DNA of 64,000 nt from Zygaena filipendulae (Eukaryota; Arthropoda; Insecta; Lepidoptera; Zygaenidae): positions 744,001 to 808,000 of the forward strand of contig CAJRBF020000001.1 of NCBI GenBank assembly GCA_907165275.2, given 5' to 3'. The notes below the pieces were generated by a model that saw only the letters and a program-made list of their open reading frames with translations, was not told the DNA's origin and searched no databases. Both the position numbers and the translations under genes were made by a program. Position 1 is the stretch's first letter. The number at the start of each line of letters is the position of its first letter. Positions 58,075 to 64,000 of this stretch are shown piece after piece.

Positions 58075-58761
58075 TTAGTCGAACACCACAAAAGTGTCTA
58101 ATTTGTTTCTATAGCAACCATTATTTTTAGTACAATCCTTGTTTATAACCAAATAATTGTAAGGATTGATCCAAATCTTTGAACACAGTTCGCGAAATTG
58201 ACGCCACGTCATGTCTGTATTAACGTGCTCATCATAAACATGTTTCATATTGGTTTCATCTTGTTTAAAAAGTATAATTAAATTCGCGTTATCTCTCACT
58301 AACTGTTTAGGGATTTTACTATATGTTTGGTTGAGATAAAAACAATCAATATATTTGTGTCTACCCATTGCAAAGTAATCTCGTATGTTATTTTGATTTT
58401 CACATGCAACGTCGTCAAATACAATCACGGAGTAGGGTTTAGCATCTTGTAGACTTAAAACTTCATCTTTATCACGATACTTTTCAAATAAAACATTTGG
58501 AACTCGTTCCAAAACCTTTTCTAAAAACACATATTTTGGTTGTTGTAATGTTTTAGAATAAACATACACATTTCGATAATGTAACCCGTTTTCGTGCAAA
58601 AGTAGTCCAATCATCAAATTTGTTTTCCCACAGCTCGACGGTCCACAAATGATGCATCGTACAGTGCTAGGTAGAAGACTTCCATGACGTGACATGGTAT
58701 TTTTTACTTCGACAAAAACATTATCAATATTTAACGATTGTGACTGTTTAACAAACTTCAT
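58075..58761 (-). CDS. Packaging ATPase (FtsK/HerA-A32 type), Polinton B
   Basis: 228 aa, Walker A GPSSCGKT (40-47) and Walker B SVIVFDDV (111-118). First gene from the right terminus. Complete. Confidence 0.92.
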   Translation of the reverse strand: MKFVKQSQSLNIDNVFVEVKNTMSRHGSLLPSTVRCIICGPSSCGKTNLMIGLLLHENGLHYRNVYVYSKTLQQPKYVFLEKVLERVPNVLFEKYRDKDEVLSLQDAKPYSVIVFDDVACENQNNIRDYFAMGRHKYIDCFYLNQTYSKIPKQLVRDNANLIILFKQDETNMKHVYDEHVNTDMTWRQFRELCSKIWINPYNYLVINKDCTKNNGCYRNKLDTFVVFD

Positions 58762-59001
58762 GATGCACGTGTCAAGTCAGTAGTGTGCTATTTCGTTAGT
58801 TACATTTATTTTTAAGTCAAAACATGAGAACTACCAGACGTCTAATCGTTTCATGGTATGGATTTCGCTGTATTATCATTCCACAGATAAATCTTTTGTA
58901 ATTGATCTGACAAATGATCGATCCGACAAATGAATCTTTTTGATTGTGTGGTCCAGGGCCTGGACCACTGGAATGATTTTGCGAGCGATAATTGTTTTTG
59001 C

Positions 59002-59139
59002 ATGATCGATCCGACAAGTGAATCATTTTGATTGGTATATATTGTATGGTCTGGACCATCGGAGTGATTTCGCGAGCGAGCACGTGCTCGCTCATTGCGA
59101 AAGAACGAAGTGGTCCAGAACATACAATATATACCTACT
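59002..59139. repeat. Right terminal inverted repeat of Polinton B
   Basis: Exact inverse of 42417-42554 as far as I can compare, with the same internal palindrome. Inside it (58920-59000) are further subterminal copies of TTGTCGGATCGATCAT-type sequence, absent from the left arm. Confidence 0.9.
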
Positions 59140-60095
59140 TGGGTCCTCTATATATTACCCTCGCTAAAAGACGAGGCATAAAAGGTCAGAAAGCTTATGT
59201 ATGCTTGTTTATATGTCTAGCCACAAAGGCTCTACACCTCGAACTCGTGTCAGATTTGTCAACGGAAATGTTTGTTGCCTCTTTCAAACGATTTATTTCG
59301 CGCCGCGGTCCAGTATCACTCATTGTTTCCGACGGCGGTAGAAATTTTATAGGAGCGCGTAGATACTTTAATGAACTCGATCAGCTTATCCGTTCGGACG
59401 AATACACTAATGCTATTTTACGTGAGCTGACGCCTCGAAAGATTGAATTTAAAATAAATCCGCCTTACGCACCTCATATGGGAGGTATTTGGGAGAGTAA
59501 CGTAAAATCAGTAAAAACACATTTAAATAAAGTTATAGGTTCACAAACCTTAACATATGAAGAGATGAATACATTACTCGTTCAGATAGAAGCACTTATG
59601 AATTCGAGACCGCTCTGTGTTTTAAGCTCGGACCCTTCAGAGCCAACCGCGCTTACCCCTTCACATTTTTTGACGCTTACACCTCTTAACTATTTACCCG
59701 CGCCTAATCTAGATGAGATACCTATAACTCGGATTCAAAGATACGCACTTGTAGATAAACTGCTTCAATCTTATTGGAAACGATGGCATGTAGAATACCT
59801 CACGAGCCTTCAAAGTCGCGACAAGTGGAACACACCCTCTAATCCAATAAAGTTGAACCAGGTTGTAGTTATCCGCGAAGACAATGTCCCACCGCTCGAT
59901 TGGCCTCTTGCCGTGATAGAAGAACTCTATCCGGGTAAAGACGGCATAGTCCGCGTTGTGAAGTTAAGGACTAGGACAGGTAGTTACGTGCGACCTGCTA
60001 CCCGCGTATGTCCTCTACCCACTCAAATAGTATATAGCTTATTTATATCATTATTACTATTACATTATATATTTTATTTTAGTTTTAGTTTTTAA
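59140..60095 (+). pseudogene. BEL/Pao integrase, second part
   Basis: Resumes the frame broken at 42416. It carries the catalytic core (ATKALHLELVSDLS; the second Asp in LIVSDGGRNFIG; the Glu in HMGGIWESNVKSVK) and the C-terminal DNA-binding region ending before ATRVCPLPTQIVYS. After a hydrophobic tail the stop is at 60093-60095. No frame damage other than the Polinton insertion. Confidence 0.9.
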
Positions 60096-60374
60096 ATAAT
60101 ATACGTACCTTTGTTTTATAACCGCATCTCTCTTATAACCGCACCCCTCTTATAAAACCGCACCTTTAGTTTTTATAATATAATTCACCGCTAATCTATT
60201 ATCGTAATGGACCTCACTTCACTTCTCACAGAGAGTGAAATATCTCACCTCACCTCTTCTCTTATGATAACTTACTCGCTTCACCTTTAAGACTCAATAG
60301 TCAAAGGGTTGTCATTGTACTTACCGCGTAAGTTTTGATTCGTGTTGGAGTAAGAACTCCAAGGCCGGGGAGTA
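60096..60374 (+). other. BEL 3' non-coding region and polypurine tract
   Basis: Pyrimidine-rich repeats of the type CTTATAACCGCACC, then AT-rich sequence and AAGGCCGGGGAGTA immediately before the right LTR, the expected priming site for plus-strand DNA. Confidence 0.6.
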
Positions 60375-60758
60375 TGGTTGCGCCGCATACGCACACACGC
60401 CTACACTCGACCTACCTCTATACCTAATCTATGGAATCTGTATCCCTTATAACTGATTCCATCCCCATCACGCACCCAGTTCCATCTGTTCCCTCGACCC
60501 GAGAGTACATCCGCCGCCACGGCGAGCTACACCGCTCCGCGCCCGCGCATAAACAAAAAACCGCACCGCACCGCACCGCACCGCAAAACTAGGCCTAGTG
60601 TAATAAGTGTACTGACTGATAGTGTAATTAAAATTAAGTGTGATAGAAACGTCGCGAAGAAGAACCGAAGGAGAACCAGCACCTGCTCTCAAAGGTATTT
60701 ATCCTTATTTCTCATCCTCACCCCTCATTGCCCGGATTTCTCTTACCGGGCTACTCCA
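60375..60758 (+). repeat. BEL right LTR
   Basis: 384 bp, same length and apparently same sequence as the left LTR, indicating a very recent insertion. Confidence 0.9.
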
Positions 60759-61074
60759 CCAACGAATTTTCTGGATTGCTTACGTCAGTAATGCTAAGTT
60801 TAATTAGCTTTGTTGTTTTCCTTAACGGCTCCCTGCTGGCTACGAATGTGGTGCCAAAGCTCCTCTTTTTAACACTCTGCTTGCTCAATGAACTGCATGC
60901 TCCATCTTCGTTCTTGTTAAACACCTCTTCAAAGGCGGCTTGTGTGGTTTGTGAAAGCAACGTTGGCTGCAGCTTTCTGGACTTTTTCCTTTTGCTGACT
61001 TCGGGAAATTCTTGACTAAACCCTTCTAGAGGATCTTGTGCGCATTGTTCATATATATCACTAGGAGTAGACAT
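60759..61074 (-). pseudogene. 5' part of the 148-aa Polinton gene, copy A
   Basis: Starts MSTPSDIYEQCAQDPLEGF, one residue shorter than in B because of a 3-nt deletion. It is cut by the BEL insertion after NPENSLV. The remainder is at 37038-37170. Confidence 0.8.
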
Positions 61075-61149
61075 GATCTGAAACAATCAAAAAATTATAA
61101 TCGGTCCACTTATCAGAATAATAGTAGGTACTTAACAAATAAAAAATGC

Positions 61150-61338
61150 ATGCTTACAATTCCAAATCGATACGAAGCTGATGACAGTACCTCGGTCGAG
61201 CGCGTCTCGGTAATGACTGTTCGAGGAGCTAAACAAAACTACAGTGCCTATGTGTTGAAGTTTCCAAGTTGGAACATGTCTAAACATGTTACTGTTTGTA
61301 CAAGCACGGAGACTGATGATCATATTTCTATGTTGTAA
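61150..61338 (+). CDS. Small ORF (62 aa), Polinton A
   Basis: Counterpart of 50668-50856, same length and protein. Function unknown. Confidence 0.4.
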   Translation: MLTIPNRYEADDSTSVERVSVMTVRGAKQNYSAYVLKFPSWNMSKHVTVCTSTETDDHISML

Positions 61339-61667
61339 TGTTATATGTTATTATTGTGATTATAATGAAACATGTCGATACATGTTCAAACAGCAACATT
61401 GTATTTGTATCAAAGTGAAAGTCAAATAAAACTCTTGGTTTTAATGTAATTTAAAATTTATTTATATTTCAGAAAACACTAAAATTAACTTACACTGTAT
61501 TCATATTTACTTAATATTAATACATATCTATTACATAATATTGCTTACAATTTCGTATATAATTATAATAATCATTATCCTACGGATAATTAAAACAATC
61601 TTATTTCTACCTAATATTTTATAATACTCTATATTAATAGTTACATTCTATGAAATAGTGAAAAAAA

Positions 61668-64000
61668 TTAAGCAGTACAACCAAATATTGTCTGATTACC
61701 CCAGGCGATGGTTGTCACCTTATCTGATTCTAACAACCGCTTATCATCATTGGCTGAAAGAGCAATTTTATTTACGGATTGAGTAAATATTTCATGCTTG
61801 ATTGTTTTAAACAAAACGTTTCTTTTTCGAACGACATCACAATTGTATAAGACATATTTATAGTCTGATGCATGCAAATTTTTAATTACATTTCGTTTTG
61901 TTCCTTTTGCTTTTTTAATCGTTCTATCTGTAGTTTTAATACAATAAAGCTTTGACCTTAACCCCACAAACTCCTTAACTATCTTACCACCCATTTCATC
62001 CTTAAACAACCCAGGAATCTTTTTGTTTACAATTGGCAAACCAAACTTGTTATTGTAATCGTAACTGCTAGTATCAAAATATTTTAGAAAATTCATTTTA
62101 AAATCTCTGTAAACATCTTCTGTCTGTATATTGTAAATAAAACTATCAGTATCAGTATAACATACTTCAATACGATTTTCGTAAAATGGCTTTATTACTG
62201 AGTAATGGAAGTCATACATATGACTTTTAGAAAGTTCGAGTACAGCAAATCCAATGTAGATCGGCTTGTTTAGAACAACCCTTGAACGTTTCATTTGTAT
62301 TGCTACTAGGTCGTCAGAAAATATTGATGCGCTGTGAAAATTTGGGTTGGCTATCAACTTCTCGGCACCAATAAATTTTTTTGTTTGGTTATTCATGTCT
62401 GACCACTTATTTATCAATCGTACATCTACCCATTGTTCTGTGTTTTCCAATGTTTTTCCAAATATACTATTATTTAACAACTTAAAAAACTTTTTTTAAG
62501 TTGTTAATATATTGTTTTAAAAAATTACTTTGTTTGAAAGTTATAGCTCGATGGATTTTTCTTAAAACCAAACCGTGTTCTAAGCATTTTTTGAGGTGAA
62601 CGTAATGAATAACGTAGTGATATTTGTCATATAAGTTGGGTATTAATTTTTTTGTTTTTCCTGTGGGAGATTTAATTTTTTCAGGACAAAATGGAAAATC
62701 ATTGTGTTGGGTGTGTAAATTTGGAGGATAAAATAAATCAACCTCAAGAATAAAGCCATTTTCAGCGTCATCCGTAATGTGTACTATATTTACCTCTAAC
62801 TTCTTAATTTCACTATCGCTTAAAAATCTGAAGTCTGAATGAGGTAATGTTTGACACATACTATATCCATACAAATTATTACAATCTAAATACATAATGT
62901 ACGAGCTTGGCGTAGAGGGGTCAAAAGTTTCCAGATATCTATGATTAGCTTTAGCGTGTCGTTTGGAGCACATGCACACACCACCTCTAATACCTTGTTG
63001 TATCAAACGAAAAATTTCTAAATCACTTATAAGTTCCAACCGAACGCGAGTTTTTAAAAGCATTGCATCAAATGAAAGACTTGGTGCAGTAAGATAAAAG
63101 GCGGGATCGAGTTGATAATATTGTTTACATGTTAATCTAAAATTTTCATAGATATCAGTCAACAAAAGGACGTCTGACTCGAGATACAAATCAGTAAATT
63201 GACCCATATTATTAATAGAAAACTCAAGCCACATCGCTCGAGCGTGTTCGTAATCTTCATCGGTAATTGACTCATTCGTAAGCGAGTTAAAAAAACGGTC
63301 TTTAGACGGTAAACAGGTATCAGCATATCGTTCCCAACTAGACATGTAATCATATGGATACACTCCTTTTCGAGTGAGCAGATTAAAGTGTTTTTCATCA
63401 GGATAGTAAGATTTTAAGTATCTAAATTCATCCTTTTTCATGGTTGCGGCTAACTTTTCTATGCTTGTCCCCAAAAACTTGAATGAATCCACAAATCTTA
63501 TTTGAAAATAATCTTGTCCAGAAATCGGAATAAACTTTGTGAAAGAAATATAGTTTTCTTTTGTTTTCGGTATTACCTTAATAGACCCAGGGGCTTTCCC
63601 TAATTCTTTGATAAAAAGATGACAATCATAACCAGACAGGTTATGAAAGACAACAGGCAAGAACTTTGGTACTTGATATTTTAAATTACAGTAACTATGA
63701 GCAGCGCCACGGAACTGTCCTGTCAAATGACAATGATCACGAACTTTATCTACTGTTATTAGACCCTCGCAAATGTGACAAGTCTCTGCGTTCTCATAAT
63801 TATAAGCATCAGTATCAGTAAAAACCATAGGCACGTTTTTATTTAATATTTCGCTGATTTTCTTTGCATCGTCACAAATAGATTTAACAAACTTATCAGC
63901 ACAATCACGTCCTCTATATGAGGTTATGTGGTTGTATCGTGAATCTACTTTACAAACGAGGTGATAGGCAAAAGCTACAGGTACATGTCGCTGTTGAGTC
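61668..64000 (-). pseudogene. Family B DNA polymerase, Polinton A (broken, partial)
   Basis: Continues past the window edge. The frame from 64000 to 62482 holds the exonuclease motifs and polymerase motif A. Near 62476-62515 about 55 bases of the intact gene are replaced by a short inverted copy of adjacent sequence, giving a 16-bp perfect hairpin (TTAACAACTTAAAAAA and its complement) and a stop. The second frame (62480-61668) has motifs B (NNSIFGKTLEN) and C (YTDTDSFIY). The core palm is thus split, so this copy cannot make an active polymerase. Confidence 0.9.

Larger units (their letters stand above)
42417..59139 (+). mobile_element. Complete Polinton/Maverick B (16.7 kb)
   Basis: Starts AGTAGGTATATATTG and ends with the exact inverse, inside the BEL integrase coding region, with duplication TGGGTC. 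Genes from left: IAP (-), spliced gene (+), PolB (+), 62-aa ORF (-), 148-aa gene (+), then a minus-strand block with the 166-aa protein, major capsid, basic protein, penton-like protein, protease, phospholipase, integrase, fibre-like protein, 291-aa protein and ATPase. No gene shows a lesion. It is younger than the BEL copy, whose LTRs look identical, so it may be mobile now. Confidence 0.95.
37171..60758 (+). mobile_element. BEL/Pao LTR retrotransposon, interrupted by Polinton B
   Basis: LTRs of 384 bp (37171-37554 and 60375-60758) start TGGTTGCG and end CTACTCCA, and look identical by eye. The target duplication CCAAC occurs at 37166-37170 and 60759-60763. The internal part has a leader (37555-37891) with AT-rich tandem units ending in TTTTTCCGCACCCGC, one gag-pol frame, and a purine-rich tract (AAGGCCGGGGAGTA) just before the right LTR. 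The only interruption seen is Polinton B at 42417-59139. Without it the element would be about 6.9 kb. Confidence 0.9.
26757..64000 (+). mobile_element. Polinton/Maverick A (left end to window edge), with nested insertions
   Basis: A self-synthesising DNA transposon, that is, an integrated virus-like element. It starts AGTAGGTATATATTG at 26757 and runs off the right edge. About 11.1 kb of its own sequence is present; the rest is a LINE (34484-36971) and a BEL element (37171-60758). By alignment with copy B roughly 5.5 kb lie outside the window. Gene order matches B in the opposite orientation. It carries inactivating changes in the fibre-like gene, major capsid and PolB, and BEL splits a further gene. 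The six bases before it, CGCGGG (26751-26756), should be the target duplication. Confidence 0.9.

Overview
The window is about 64 kb of eukaryotic, almost certainly insect and probably lepidopteran, DNA made almost entirely of transposable elements; no single-copy host gene was recognised. The clues are tandem R1-clade (SART/TRAS-like) non-LTR elements joined through short TTAGG-type telomeric fragments, CR1- and Jockey-like LINEs, a BEL/Pao LTR element and two Polinton (Maverick) elements. Such repeat-only DNA fits a subtelomeric region or a W chromosome, but the sequence cannot show which.

1-26,756: a head-to-tail array of minus-strand R1-clade elements, most of them 5'-truncated, internally deleted or frameshifted. 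They are called here Y' (1-855), W (856-5,199), V (5,228-7,770), U (7,803-8,457), T (8,505-11,036), Y (11,037-14,113), B' (18,366-18,936), C (19,021-26,675) and D (26,685-26,756). Poly-A tails (poly-T on the plus strand) abut either G-run/AACCTAACC junctions or (ATCCT)n arrays. Two plus-strand LINEs have landed in the array: one of 4.1 kb inside an ATCCT array (14,130-18,279) and a decayed CR1-like copy inside the endonuclease of C (21,955-25,007).

26,757-64,000: a four-level nest. Polinton A begins at 26,757, inside the 3' UTR of element D, and runs off the window. It was hit by a 5'-truncated Jockey-like LINE (34,484-36,971, 14-bp duplication) and by a BEL/Pao element (37,171-60,758, apparently identical 384-bp LTRs, 5-bp duplication CCAAC). 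The BEL integrase coding region was then split by a complete Polinton B (42,417-59,139, 16,723 bp, 138-bp terminal inverted repeats, 6-bp duplication TGGGTC). A and B are near-identical members of one family in opposite orientation.

Polinton B has a full virus-like set with no visible lesion: protein-primed PolB, chromodomain integrase, packaging ATPase, adenain-like protease, phospholipase A2 protein, penton-like minor capsid, basic core-like protein, double-jelly-roll major capsid, a fibre-like protein with phage-tail-type repeats, a spliced gene and a BIR-RING inhibitor of apoptosis. Copy A carries breaks in PolB, the major capsid and the fibre-like gene. The morphogenesis genes form a tightly packed run with 4-nt and 8-nt stop/start overlaps. 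The protease has no usable AUG and lies behind a slippery A_AAA_AAC at the end of the phospholipase gene, suggesting a frameshift fusion. Integration would use INT and the terminal repeats, replication PolB, and particle formation the capsid, ATPase and protease genes.
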